A stretch of DNA of 64,000 bases from Vampirovibrio chlorellavorus (GTDB taxonomy: Bacteria > Cyanobacteriota > Vampirovibrionia > Vampirovibrionales > Vampirovibrionaceae): NCBI GenBank assembly GCA_001858525.1, contig LAPX01000004.1, positions 496,001 to 560,000 on the forward strand, given 5' to 3'. Shown one piece after another: positions 33,241-41,967 of the stretch (positions are counted from its first letter, which is position 1; each line of letters opens with the position of its first letter). Below the pieces are notes generated by a model. It did not search any database, had not been told where the DNA came from, and saw nothing but the letters and a program-made list of their open reading frames with translations. The translations under genes were made by a program, and so were the position numbers.

Positions 33241-34296
33241 TTAAGGGTGCGCCGGAGTTAAGGCGCTTTCTTTAACCAAATCCACCAGTAAGCGAACATT
33301 TTCCACAGGCGTAGGCGGCAATATGCCGTGACCCAGGTTGAAGATGTAGCCCTGATTGCCGCCTTCAGCAATCAAGGATTGCACCAGTGGCGTCAAGACC
33401 TCAGGGCTGTTGAACAAGGCGATGGGATCTAAATTGCCTTGCAAGGCAAACCGGGAACCCACAATCTGGCGGGCTGCGCTGATGGAAGTAAGCGGGTCAA
33501 TACTGATCACATCGGGGTCAGCTTCGGCCATCAGGGGCAAAATCCCCCGGCTGTTGTTGACGTATAAAATGACCGGCGTCTCATCCCGTTTTAAGTTGCG
33601 GATAATTTGCTGATGGTAAGGCAAAATAAAGCGGCGGTAATCGGCTTCATTCAAAATGCCGCCCCAGGTGTCAAACAGTTGCACGGCCTGGGCGCCTGCT
33701 TCAATCTGGGCATTCAGGTATAAGGTGACCGTTTCGGCCAGTTTGCCCAGCAACCGGTGCAAAACATCTGGCGATTCGTACATCATGCCTTTAATTTTGG
33801 CAAAGTGCTTACTGCCGCCGCCCTCAATCATGTAAGTGGCCAGCGTCCAAGGGGAACCGGCAAAGCCCACTAATGCTTTATCGGGATGACTGGCCAGTTC
33901 TTGGCGCATGCGGCGAATGATTTCCATGACAAAGCCGGTTTTTTCAACCGGATCGGGAATAATCAAGCGATCCACATCGGCGGCGCTGCGCAAGGGGTTG
34001 GGGAACTGGGGGCCACCATCGCCAAAGACCACTTCCATGCCCATGGCTTCCGGGGGAATTAAAATATCGGAGAAAATAATGGCCGCATCCATGCCAAAGG
34101 CGTTGATGGGCTGCATGGTGACTTCTACCGCCGCATCCGGCGTTTTACAGAGTTCCAGAAAGCTCAGTTTTTCCCGCACGGCCCGATATTCGGGCATGTA
34201 GCGACCCGCTTGGCGCATCAGCCAAACAGGCGGACGATCCAGCACTTCTTTACGGCAAGCTTTGATCAGGCGGGGAGTGGTGTTTGGGGAAGTCAC
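33241..34296 (-). CDS. hemE: Uroporphyrinogen decarboxylase HemE
   Basis: Converts uroporphyrinogen III to coproporphyrinogen III. It carries the two family signatures PPVWLMRQAGRYMPEYR and GFAGSPWTLATYMIEGGGSK (in parts), and DAAIIFSDILIPPEAMGM. Length 351 aa. I chose GTG at 34296 (AAGGAT upstream) over the frame to 34332. It is the first gene of the haem operon. The 314-base gap upstream separates it from a divergent membrane-protein gene. Confidence 0.96.
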   Translation of the reverse strand: MTSPNTTPRLIKACRKEVLDRPPVWLMRQAGRYMPEYRAVREKLSFLELCKTPDAAVEVTMQPINAFGMDAAIIFSDILIPPEAMGMEVVFGDGGPQFPNPLRSAADVDRLIIPDPVEKTGFVMEIIRRMRQELASHPDKALVGFAGSPWTLATYMIEGGGSKHFAKIKGMMYESPDVLHRLLGKLAETVTLYLNAQIEAGAQAVQLFDTWGGILNEADYRRFILPYHQQIIRNLKRDETPVILYVNNSRGILPLMAEADPDVISIDPLTSISAARQIVGSRFALQGNLDPIALFNSPEVLTPLVQSLIAEGGNQGYIFNLGHGILPPTPVENVRLLVDLVKESALTPAHP

Positions 34297-34610
34297 GGGG
34301 CATATCCTTATTGCGGGTTGGCCTGTGGGCATCGGATCAGGTGGGTGATTTCAGTGAGAGATGGCAAATGAGGCATGAGTCACACCCGTTATCATACTCC
34401 AAACTTTCTGGAATCAAAAACAAGTCCAGCTTGAACGCTGGGGCCAAAAAATTACAGATGCGCTGAATTTTGCAGGCTTGAGATCATAAGAGGCTTGTAG
34501 TAAGTTCATGGTCAAAGATATCGGGGTGCTGGCGTCAAGCTGGCTGAGAGCACCGTCTGTTCGGTGAAACCCTTGAACCTGCTCTGGATAATGCCAGCGA
34601 AGGAAACGCC
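34297..34610. other. Divergent intergenic region upstream of hemE
   Basis: No gene seen. On the minus strand, TATGAT near 34390-34396 could be a -10 box for hemE, but no good -35 lies at the right distance. Confidence 0.3.
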
Positions 34611-35573
34611 ATGTCATCACCTGTTTTGCCTCACTTGCCGCAACAGTCCGAGCTTTCACCGGCTCAGGCCCGTTTTGTTTACTGGCTGAACGGGTTGGCC
34701 CCTGTGGTCACCAACGTGATCACCCCGTTGGTGGTCTTTTGGAAAATGGGCGGCTCCAGCAAATTGCCCTTGGTGAAATATAATCAGCAAGTCAACGAGG
34801 TGGTGCGCCAGTTTATCAGCGGCACCATTGGTCTGGTTAGTTATTTTGGCGGCGGGGAGCTGACCAAAGGGGCCTTGAACCGGATCTTCGATAAAAATGG
34901 CCGCACGCTGGATGAATCCAGCAAGCAAGTGGCCATGATTGTGGGCGGAGTGGCCATGAGCTTTATCGGCTTTGCCTTTGTGCGCCCTTACGTCAGCACC
35001 GAGCTGATTTGTAAATTTCTGAAGCAGGAAAAAGGGCTGGAGCAAAGCATTTCCGATAAAAAGGCGCAAGAGATCCTGGAAGCAGCTTGCCCCAATCCGC
35101 AAAGCCTGCAAAAAGGACGCAATCTGCTGGAACGCACCTTGAAGGAACAGGCTGCTGAATTGGCCGGGGCCAAATCCAACAATGCGGCCATTCGCTGGCT
35201 GCAAAACAAGGTGGATCAGCATTTACTGCCCGGTGGTCAGCCGAATTTGAAGAAGACCGCCCTGGTTTCCACGGCGGCCCTGTCTGGGTATTTGGCCCTG
35301 CTGACCGGGGCGCTTTGGGGCGTGAACCGTGCCCTGAATCAAAAAACCAACCCGGAAATGATGGTGGCTCAGCGTTTAATAACCCTACCGTACCCCATCC
35401 CTCAACCCTTGATGGGCGCTTTGCCTTCTTCGTCTGCCTCTGCGTCTGGGGCGCTCTACTTTGCGCAGGGGCGCATGAGCAATGGAGCCGCCCCCGTCGG
35501 ATTCTTTCCAACGCAAACCACTGCGCCCGCGTATCGCCAACCCCGCTCCCCGTGGCCAACCAGTGGCCTATGA
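34611..35573 (+). CDS. Multi-spanning membrane protein of unknown function, 320 aa
   Basis: Not recognised. About four membrane segments: FVYWLNGLAPVVTNVITPLVVF, QFISGTIGLVSYFGG, IVGGVAMSFIGFAFV and VSTAALSGYLALLTGALWGV. A charged helical stretch lies between the third and fourth, and the last ~60 residues are a Pro/Ser/Ala tail without structure. AAGGAAA precedes the ATG closely. It converges on the SSF symporter gene. Confidence 0.7.
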   Translation: MSSPVLPHLPQQSELSPAQARFVYWLNGLAPVVTNVITPLVVFWKMGGSSKLPLVKYNQQVNEVVRQFISGTIGLVSYFGGGELTKGALNRIFDKNGRTLDESSKQVAMIVGGVAMSFIGFAFVRPYVSTELICKFLKQEKGLEQSISDKKAQEILEAACPNPQSLQKGRNLLERTLKEQAAELAGAKSNNAAIRWLQNKVDQHLLPGGQPNLKKTALVSTAALSGYLALLTGALWGVNRALNQKTNPEMMVAQRLITLPYPIPQPLMGALPSSSASASGALYFAQGRMSNGAAPVGFFPTQTTAPAYRQPRSPWPTSGL

Positions 35574-35588
35574 GTGGCGGCGGCTGAA

Positions 35589-37067
35589 CTAGCCCAAATC
35601 CGCTAAAGCAGTGCCCGGGGAGTTTTCAGTTTTGTCAGTTGGCATTTCAGAAGGCGGTATTTCTGGCTGGCTGAAGCGACTGGGCTGCAACACATAGCCT
35701 AGGGCAAAGCCCAACCCGCTGAGGCCAATGCCAATCAGGGTGGAATACGGCCAGCCGGGCAGACCCAGCACATTGGGCAGGATGCCGTTTTGGGTCAGGG
35801 CGCTGAGGATGACTGCGCTGATGCCAAAGCCCATGGCCAATACCCCGCTCCATTTAGGCGGATTCTTCAGGTACAACATACCCACCACTGGGAAAAACAT
35901 GCCAGAGGCGTAAATATCGGCGGAAATCCACAAAATATGGATGAGATCTTTGAAGGCCAAAGCCAGAGCCATGGCCGGAAGCACCATGAATACCGTGGCG
36001 ATGCGACTGACATGAATCAGCTCCCGATTCGAGGCATTGGAACGCAGGAAACCCTGATAAATATCCCGGGTGAGGGTCAGGCTACCCACGTTGAGCGAGG
36101 AATCCATGGTGGAGGTGACTGCCGATAAAAAGCCCAGCAGCACCAGCGCACTGAAGAAAGGCACCGGAATTTTCAAGGCCAGATCAATGAGTACCGCATC
36201 GCTTTTACCGATGATTTGGGTACTCAGCAGGCCGATAATCACGATGATGGAAAACAACAGCAACATCAGGCACAGGGCTTGCCACCCGGCTTTAAAGGCC
36301 AGCTCCGGGCTTTTGGTGGAAGACATGCGCTGCCACATTTCCGGAGCAATGCACCAGGCCAGCACAAAGGTGATCACCAAAAAGCTATTTTCCTGCCAGC
36401 CGTGGGTAAACTCCCAAAAGTGGGGCGGCTGATGGCTCAAAAAATGCTGCCAGGCGGCCGTATCGGGGAGGGCCGTGGTGGCCGTATATACCAGCAAAAT
36501 GAGGAAGCCCAGCATAATAAACACCATTTGGGCGATATCGGTAATGACCACCGTAAAATAACCACCCCACATGGCGTAACTGACTACAGCCAGCGTACTG
36601 AGCACAGTGGCCCACACCAAATCCAGCCCGAACACGCTGTGAAATAACTGTCCGGCGGCCACCATCTGGGAGCCAATCAGGGTGGTGGTGGCGGCCAAAA
36701 TAATGCAGGCCAGCAGAAAGCGTCCCGGTTTGCCGTAGTATGCGGCCACCGCTTCCGGTTGGGACAGGTAAGACTGTCTGGCCACGGGTTTGGCCATAAA
36801 CAGGGTAATGACCACAAAGGACAACAGTGAAGGCAGCACCAGCTGCCAAGCCCCACTCAAGCCCTGATGGTGAAAGGCATTAATGGAGCCCATGGTGGAA
36901 GAAGCCCCAAACCACGATGCTGCCAAGGTCAGGGCCACCGGAAAGGCACCCATTTGGCGTCCGGCCAGAAAGAAGTCTTTCAGCGTTTCCACCCGCCGGG
37001 AAAAAAACCGGGCGATCAGCAGAATGACTACGAAGTAACCAAGTAAAAAAACGGGGGATAGGTTCAT
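35589..37067 (-). CDS. Sodium:solute symporter family (SSF) transporter
   Basis: A 492-residue membrane protein with about 13 helices. The start FLLGYFVVILLIARFFSRRV, FFLAGRQMGAFPVALTLAASWFGASSTMG and GGYFTVVITDIAQM fit the SSF core and its sodium site; AVTSTMDSSLNVGSLTLTRDIY in helix 8 carries the Ser/Thr Na+ ligands. The substrate (proline, pantothenate, acetate or other) cannot be assigned. The P-loop gene at 37095 lies upstream on the same strand, 27 bases away. Confidence 0.9.
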   Translation of the reverse strand: MNLSPVFLLGYFVVILLIARFFSRRVETLKDFFLAGRQMGAFPVALTLAASWFGASSTMGSINAFHHQGLSGAWQLVLPSLLSFVVITLFMAKPVARQSYLSQPEAVAAYYGKPGRFLLACIILAATTTLIGSQMVAAGQLFHSVFGLDLVWATVLSTLAVVSYAMWGGYFTVVITDIAQMVFIMLGFLILLVYTATTALPDTAAWQHFLSHQPPHFWEFTHGWQENSFLVITFVLAWCIAPEMWQRMSSTKSPELAFKAGWQALCLMLLLFSIIVIIGLLSTQIIGKSDAVLIDLALKIPVPFFSALVLLGFLSAVTSTMDSSLNVGSLTLTRDIYQGFLRSNASNRELIHVSRIATVFMVLPAMALALAFKDLIHILWISADIYASGMFFPVVGMLYLKNPPKWSGVLAMGFGISAVILSALTQNGILPNVLGLPGWPYSTLIGIGLSGLGFALGYVLQPSRFSQPEIPPSEMPTDKTENSPGTALADLG

Positions 37068-37094
37068 GGGGAAATAAAAACCGTCCGGGGTCGC

Positions 37095-37784
37095 TTAGTG
37101 TGCGTGCGGGTGCAGGGGAATATTCAGCCTCAGCAGGCAATCCCCAAAGGCGGTGGAAAACTGACGGGCCCGTTCTTCTTCGGATGGATAATGGGGCAGC
37201 TTGCCAATCAGTTGAATCTGTTGGCCCTGCAAGGCATCTTCCAGCGAGGCGGGCAGATCTTCTTTGTTGTACTGATTCAGAATGAGAGCCGGAGTACGCA
37301 CAAAGGCTCGTCCATTGCTGAGATGCCACCCTGAAAAATCTCGGGGCGTTACAATATCCAGCAATTGCAAGGTTTCTTCCGGCAATAGCCCGTGCAAAAC
37401 CGCATGGTGTCCGTCCAGAATGACGTAATCGTAATTCTTAATCAGACGAGTCAGGCCGTACTGCAACTTTTGCAACTGTACTTCCCCCAGTGTCAGGGGC
37501 AATTCACCCACGGTGAGCAGTTCCTGATCTTCCCCCACGGAAACGGTTAAGTCTTGAAAGACCCAATCCACGGCTTCCCGGCTGGGGGCTGCCGCTGAAT
37601 GTTCAGAAACCAGTCGGCCCAAGGTCAGTTCCGGTGGGGTGGGGGCCAGTGCTTCGGTCAGTTGTTGATCCGGCGAGGCGTCTATATACAGAACGGATGC
37701 GGGTGTTAACTCTTCTCCCAGACTAATGACTACACTGGTTTTGCCTGAGCCGGGCTGCCCGGTGACTTCGATAATGGCTTTCAT
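37095..37784 (-). CDS. P-loop ATPase, CooC/MinD-like, 229 aa
   Basis: A SIMIBI-type nucleotide-binding protein. The Walker A is GQPGSGKTSVV (residues ~9-19); VLYIDASPDQQL follows, and YDYVILDGHHAV is the Walker B/switch region. It lacks the deviant K-G-G-x-G-K start of ParA/MinD and is nearer to CooC or a generic AAA-like maturation factor. The C-terminus has a His cluster (HPHAH), which might bind metal. Function not assigned. It is upstream of the SSF gene. Confidence 0.7.
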   Translation of the reverse strand: MKAIIEVTGQPGSGKTSVVISLGEELTPASVLYIDASPDQQLTEALAPTPPELTLGRLVSEHSAAAPSREAVDWVFQDLTVSVGEDQELLTVGELPLTLGEVQLQKLQYGLTRLIKNYDYVILDGHHAVLHGLLPEETLQLLDIVTPRDFSGWHLSNGRAFVRTPALILNQYNKEDLPASLEDALQGQQIQLIGKLPHYPSEEERARQFSTAFGDCLLRLNIPLHPHAH

Positions 37785-37814
37785 GAATTCGGTGGAACCC
37801 TGTCCTCGTCAATA

Positions 37815-38183
37815 TTACTTGGATTGTTGGCTTTTAATGGCCGCACTTAGTGCTTTTTCCAGTGTTTCCACTTTATTTTCCAGAACTTTGACCTTGCTTT
37901 CAGCCTCTTCGCGAGAAACATCCTTGCGTTCCAGATCCCGGCTGGCTTTTTTATACTGATTCCCCAAGTCCAGCGTTCGCTCCCAAGCCTTGAGCAGAAT
38001 AGAGGCACCTACCATCAACTCCACCAGCGCGATCAATCCCCCCAAGGGCAGATCAATCAGTGTACCCCCTAAAAATCTGACGTTTTGCTCGGGAATATCC
38101 ATATTCTGAAACACCAGTATCAGGGCAGAGCCCAAGAGCAGCAGGGCCACCAGATTTAAAAGCAATTTTTGGACTTTCAGCAT
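37815..38183 (-). CDS. LapA-domain (DUF1049) membrane protein, 122 aa
   Basis: Two membrane helices (LLLNLVALLLLGSALILVFQN and LPLGGLIALVELMVGASILL) joined by the short NVRFLGG-type loop, followed by a coiled coil of about 60 residues (KKASRDLERKDVSREEAESK, KVLENKVETLEKAL). This is the LapA/DUF1049 layout. In other bacteria such proteins act with LapB in envelope assembly; here the role is not shown. It diverges from the microprotein at 38241. Confidence 0.75.
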   Translation of the reverse strand: MLKVQKLLLNLVALLLLGSALILVFQNMDIPEQNVRFLGGTLIDLPLGGLIALVELMVGASILLKAWERTLDLGNQYKKASRDLERKDVSREEAESKVKVLENKVETLEKALSAAIKSQQSK

Positions 38184-38240
38184 TTCGCACCGCCTTCGCA
38201 GTTGAAATTGAATGTAAAAAGCAAATTAAAGGAGAAAAGC

Positions 38241-38306
38241 ATGGATTCGCTCATTTTGCCTGAAACGAATTTTAGTTTCAATTCAATATTGAAGCCTTTG
38301 TTGTAG
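38241..38306 (+). CDS. Candidate microprotein, 21 aa
   Basis: An ATG-TAG frame (MDSLILPETNFSFNSILKPLL) preceded by GCAAATTAAAGGAGAAAAGC, a near-ideal ribosome-binding site 7 bases away. The leader is strikingly close to that of collagen-like gene 1 (GCAAATTAAGGAGAAAG). The frame contains an inverted repeat TGAAAC/GTTTCA. It could be a real peptide or a leader; conservation cannot be tested here. Confidence 0.4.
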   Translation: MDSLILPETNFSFNSILKPLL

Positions 38307-38327
38307 AGGGGGCGTTTGAATGTCACT

Positions 38328-39305
38328 TTAGCCGCCTGCATGGACCTTATCCGCCAGTAATTGCCACATTCGGCTAATTTCTGCATCTTGGGGAATTTCA
38401 AAGGTCAGCCTTTCTCCGGAAGGGTGTATAAAGCTCAGGCGAAAGGCTTGCAGCATTTGGCCCGGTGTTTTCAGCTTCAGGGTTTTCTCCAGGCCACTGC
38501 CATACAAGGGATCGCCGAACAAAGGGTGCCCAATGTGGCTCATATGAACCCGAATCTGATGGGTGCGCCCCGTTTCCAAGCTCAGTTCCAGCAGGGCGAA
38601 CTTATCGTTCAGGCGTTCCTGCACCCGCCAGTGGGTGACGGCGTTTCGTCCGTCTTCCAAAATGGCCATCTTATCCCGATGCTTGGGATTCCGTCCAATG
38701 GGGGCATCCACGGTGCCGGTGTCTTCTGTAAACTTGCCCTGGGCAATGGCCCGGTAATCCCGGCGGGCGGTTTTGTCTTTCAGTTGCGCCGATAAATGAA
38801 AGTGGGCGGCATCCGTTTTGGCCACCATCAGTAGGCCACAGGTATCCCGATCCAGCCGATGCACAATCCCCGGTCGGATTTGCCCGTTAATGCCGGACAA
38901 ACTAATGCCACAATGGGCCAGCAAGGCATTGACCAGCGTATCTTCCCGCTCCCGGCCGGTAGGGTGGGTGAGCATGCCACGGGGCTTGTTGATCACCAGT
39001 AGTTGATCGTCCTCAAACACCACACTCAGCGGAATGGCTTGTGGCTGCAAGGCAATGGGCTGGGCTTCTGGGATGTGGATGGTAACCCGATCCCCTTCTT
39101 TTAACCGCAGGGAGGCTTTTAGGGCGGGTTGATCATTGACCCGCACATGGCCTTCTTTAATCAGCGTTTGCAAGCGCTCCCGAGAAAGCGAGAATTCTTC
39201 CAATTCGCTGGCCAGCAGCTTATCCAACCGCTCGCCCTGATCTTCCTCGGAAATCAGCAGGCCGTGTTGCGTGCCTGCTTGATTAAGACTGGGCGGGTGG
39301 TTCAT
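38328..39305 (-). CDS. rluD: RluA/RluD-type pseudouridine synthase
   Basis: Converts uridine to pseudouridine in rRNA. The 325-residue protein has an N-terminal S4 domain (RLDKLLASELEEFSLSRERLQ in parts, VRVNDQPALKAS) and the catalytic motif GIVHRLDRDTCGLLMVAKT with the essential Asp; GRTHQIRVHMSHIGHPLFGD is also present. These fit the RluD subgroup, but the exact target uridine is not proven. The ATG at 39305 overlaps the lspA end by 23 bases; no strong Shine-Dalgarno, consistent with coupling to lspA. Confidence 0.92.
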   Translation of the reverse strand: MNHPPSLNQAGTQHGLLISEEDQGERLDKLLASELEEFSLSRERLQTLIKEGHVRVNDQPALKASLRLKEGDRVTIHIPEAQPIALQPQAIPLSVVFEDDQLLVINKPRGMLTHPTGREREDTLVNALLAHCGISLSGINGQIRPGIVHRLDRDTCGLLMVAKTDAAHFHLSAQLKDKTARRDYRAIAQGKFTEDTGTVDAPIGRNPKHRDKMAILEDGRNAVTHWRVQERLNDKFALLELSLETGRTHQIRVHMSHIGHPLFGDPLYGSGLEKTLKLKTPGQMLQAFRLSFIHPSGERLTFEIPQDAEISRMWQLLADKVHAGG

Positions 39306-39792
39306 GGGAATTGGCACCAGCAGTGGTGACTTTGACGGGGGCGTTTTTAAAAACAGTGCCAATCATCAAAACCACGCCCACAAAAATAAAACTGTCGGCC
39401 ACATTAAAAATAGGATAATGAATGGCAATCACGTCAAAATAATCGGTAACCCGCCCCGTGGACAGCCGATCCACCAAATTCCCCAGCGCCCCGCCTAAAA
39501 TCAGGGCCATGGCCAATTGTTCGCCTTTGACAAACTGACTGCGAACCAGGGCATACGTCAGCAAAACAATAAATAATAAAGTGGTAAAAATGCTCAGCAA
39601 CTGCGGTTGATGCCGCAGCAAACTGAAAGCGGCCCCGGTATTAAAGGCCAAACTCAGCTGAAAAACGCCGGGAATGATTGGCAGCGAGACGCCGGGAGAT
39701 AAGTAGGCTTTGGCCAGCCATTTACTCCCCTGATCCAGCAACGCAAAACAAACGATCCAGAGAAGTAAATTCCAACGGTTGCTTTTTATCAT
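39283..39792 (-). CDS. lspA: Signal peptidase II LspA (lipoprotein)
   Basis: Cleaves the signal peptide of prolipoproteins in the inner membrane. The 169-residue protein has four hydrophobic segments and the two catalytic aspartates in conserved context: GNLVDRLSTGRVTDYFDV and FNVADSFIFVGVVLM. It lies directly upstream of rluD on the same strand with overlap, a pairing seen in many bacteria. It agrees with the presence of lipoproteins such as the sugar-binding protein. Confidence 0.96.
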   Translation of the reverse strand: MIKSNRWNLLLWIVCFALLDQGSKWLAKAYLSPGVSLPIIPGVFQLSLAFNTGAAFSLLRHQPQLLSIFTTLLFIVLLTYALVRSQFVKGEQLAMALILGGALGNLVDRLSTGRVTDYFDVIAIHYPIFNVADSFIFVGVVLMIGTVFKNAPVKVTTAGANSHEPPAQS

Positions 39793-39827
39793 CGTGTGTC
39801 AGGGCTTATTGGGGATTGGCTGCTGCA

Positions 39828-40856
39828 TTATTCTTGCGGGCTATCCGGTTCCATGTCCACCGGGCCTTCGTCGCTATCATCGGCTGGGCCAGCTTGATTG
39901 GTGGATTCCACCTTGACTTTGCCGTCCGCAGTGCTGCGGGTTACTGACTGTTCCGGATTTTCTGCTTTATACGTGCTTTTGGGAATGACATTGACCCGCT
40001 TCACCACCGTCAAAATCCCCTTCAGGTTGATGGTGGGACGCTCCTGATCATCCTGGCCGATTTCGGTGAATCCGACAGTGGCTGTGACCACCTCGTTATT
40101 GCTGGTCGTGTTGGCTTTAAAAATGCGTTCCAAGTCGGTTTTTTCAGCGGACAGGGTGCGAAACTTGTCTTTGCTGCTTTGTTGTGGATAGGTCAAAGGC
40201 TCTTGCGTCAGGGTGGCAAAGGCGATATTGCCAGCGGGTACATCCACCTGAACTTTGGCGGTGTAGGAATCTCCGGCAAAGACCTGCTCGGGTGTTTCTA
40301 CATCGATATTAACCCCATCAAACGGCCCGTAGGTAATGGTGGCTTTTTCAAACAAGGTGGCATCGCTAATAATTTCCCAGGCTTTGCCCACCCGGTGCAG
40401 ATACAACATCCCTCTGGAGCGGCTTTTCATGGTGCCGGGTTTGGCGCTGACCACCGGGTCCACTTTGGCTGTCGCGGTGGCTGTATCCAGACTTTCAACG
40501 GTGGCCCACTTGCCGTTAATGCGGATTTCCATAATCTGGCTGTTGTATTTAATATCGGGGAACATCTGCCAGGTGTCTTTAATCAAGCCTCGAATGTCAG
40601 CAAGGCTCAAACTGTCCCCACTGGAGAAATTGGGAGAGTAATGCTTGAGAACGCCGTCCAAATCGTGCCGGTTGGATGCGGCCATTAAATCACGCAACAC
40701 CTCTTGCACCGCATTGGCATCCTGAAGTTCGGCTTTGCTGGCCTCTAAGTGTGGGGTGGAGGGATTCGCAGTTTTTGCTGAAAAAGCCTGAGGAGCGATA
40801 CTGCCGGACAGCGCCAGGGTTAAAATAAGGGCAAGGGGAAAGAGGTTTTTACGCAT
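39828..40856 (-). CDS. Secreted NTF2/SnoaL-like protein, 342 aa
   Basis: It has an N-terminal signal peptide (LFPLALILTLALSGSIAPQAFSA, cleavage likely after residue ~27). Residues ~45-165 look like an NTF2-like cone fold: VQEVLRDLMAASNRHDLDGVLKHYSPNF, DIRGLIKDTWQMFPDIKY, GMLYLHRVGKAWEIISDATLF (in parts). A second beta-rich domain (TYGPFDGVNIDVETPEQVFAGDSYTAKVQV in parts) and an acidic tail (DDSDEGPVDMEPDSPQE) follow. No catalytic residue can be assigned. TACAAT upstream may be its -10 box. Confidence 0.75.
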   Translation of the reverse strand: MRKNLFPLALILTLALSGSIAPQAFSAKTANPSTPHLEASKAELQDANAVQEVLRDLMAASNRHDLDGVLKHYSPNFSSGDSLSLADIRGLIKDTWQMFPDIKYNSQIMEIRINGKWATVESLDTATATAKVDPVVSAKPGTMKSRSRGMLYLHRVGKAWEIISDATLFEKATITYGPFDGVNIDVETPEQVFAGDSYTAKVQVDVPAGNIAFATLTQEPLTYPQQSSKDKFRTLSAEKTDLERIFKANTTSNNEVVTATVGFTEIGQDDQERPTINLKGILTVVKRVNVIPKSTYKAENPEQSVTRSTADGKVKVESTNQAGPADDSDEGPVDMEPDSPQE

Positions 40857-40970
40857 GATTTACTCAGTCTGGTTTAACGAACGTGACATTATTGTACCCG
40901 ATTCAACACCTGGACGCCTTTAAAAAATAAAGTTCAGCTTTCAATAGGGTTTTTGACAGTTTTCTTTGAT

Positions 40971-41924
40971 CTAACGTAGATAATTCAGCAGGCTGCTTTG
41001 CATCAGCCGCCCTGTAATATTCAGGGAAGCCTCAAATACATTTTGTTGCTGGTTAATATTGGTAATCAGGCTGGGCATATCAATATCCTGAATACTGGCA
41101 AATTCCTGGGTCAGAATGGATTTACGCTCGTCAATGCGATCCTGGGTCAGGCTGAGGCGGTTTGAAGTGGCCCCAATAATAGATTGCTTGCTCAGGACGG
41201 TGTTCATGTTTGTGGTTAATTCGTCCAGTCGGGTGCGGATGTCAGCCAATTGAGTGGGGTTGCTGGAATCAGCCAGGTTTTGTTTGAGCTGAACCAGCGT
41301 GCGAAAAATACCCGATCCACCCACCGTAACCGGTGGGCCTACAGCAACCGTACTGTTGCCCATCATGTCTGCGCCATTGACATTAATGGTTACTTTGACC
41401 CCCCGAGCGATTTCCACTTCCCGCTCCCAGGACTCCGTAGTGGGGTTTCCGGTATAGGTCACATCATCGCCAGTGCGGCTAAAGGGTGGCCCATCGGTTT
41501 TGAAGCCGCCAAAGATGTATTTCCCCCCAATATCGGTATTGCCCAGTTGCACCAACTGGTTGATGATCTGGTCAATTTCCAGTCCGATGGCGTTTCGCCC
41601 ATCCTGGTTATTGGTAAAGTTGGCCGCCTGAGTGGTTAATTCCTGGGCCCGCTGAATGAGAGACACCATGCTGCTGATGGCATTATCGGCGGTATTGACC
41701 TCGGCAATGGAGTCCTGAACATTGCTGCTGTATCGCTCATCACTTTTTAGGGTGTTGGAAAGGGTCAAAATGCGGGTTAAGCCCACCGGATTATCGGAAG
41801 GGGCGTTGATGTTTTGTCCGGAAGATAAGGTCTGCTGCAAGGAAGAAAGCAGGGACATGTTGGTATTCAGGTAACCAAGGGCCTGATTTCTCATGTAGCT
41901 GGTGGTGACTCGGCTGATACTCAT
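40971..41924 (-). CDS. flgL: Flagellar hook-filament junction protein FlgL (HAP3)
   Basis: Joins the hook-associated FlgK to the filament. Of 317 residues, the N-terminal part has the flagellin-like helix MSLLSSLQQTLSSGQNINAPSDNP; the C-terminal part ends with QDIDMPSLITNINQQQ and LMQSSLLNYLR. Both ends match FlgL. It is the last gene of the flagellar cluster, 43 bases after flgK. No clear terminator was seen after it. Confidence 0.93.
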   Translation of the reverse strand: MSISRVTTSYMRNQALGYLNTNMSLLSSLQQTLSSGQNINAPSDNPVGLTRILTLSNTLKSDERYSSNVQDSIAEVNTADNAISSMVSLIQRAQELTTQAANFTNNQDGRNAIGLEIDQIINQLVQLGNTDIGGKYIFGGFKTDGPPFSRTGDDVTYTGNPTTESWEREVEIARGVKVTINVNGADMMGNSTVAVGPPVTVGGSGIFRTLVQLKQNLADSSNPTQLADIRTRLDELTTNMNTVLSKQSIIGATSNRLSLTQDRIDERKSILTQEFASIQDIDMPSLITNINQQQNVFEASLNITGRLMQSSLLNYLR

Positions 41925-41967
41925 GGCAGATGATCCTTACGATTGTCCAAAGTTTCACAGGCAGGCG

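Noticed and set aside
38177-38401. Minus-strand frame of 74 codons upstream of the LapA-like gene
   Set aside because: Overlaps the end of the rluD-type gene in another frame and lies antisense to the better-supported microprotein leader.
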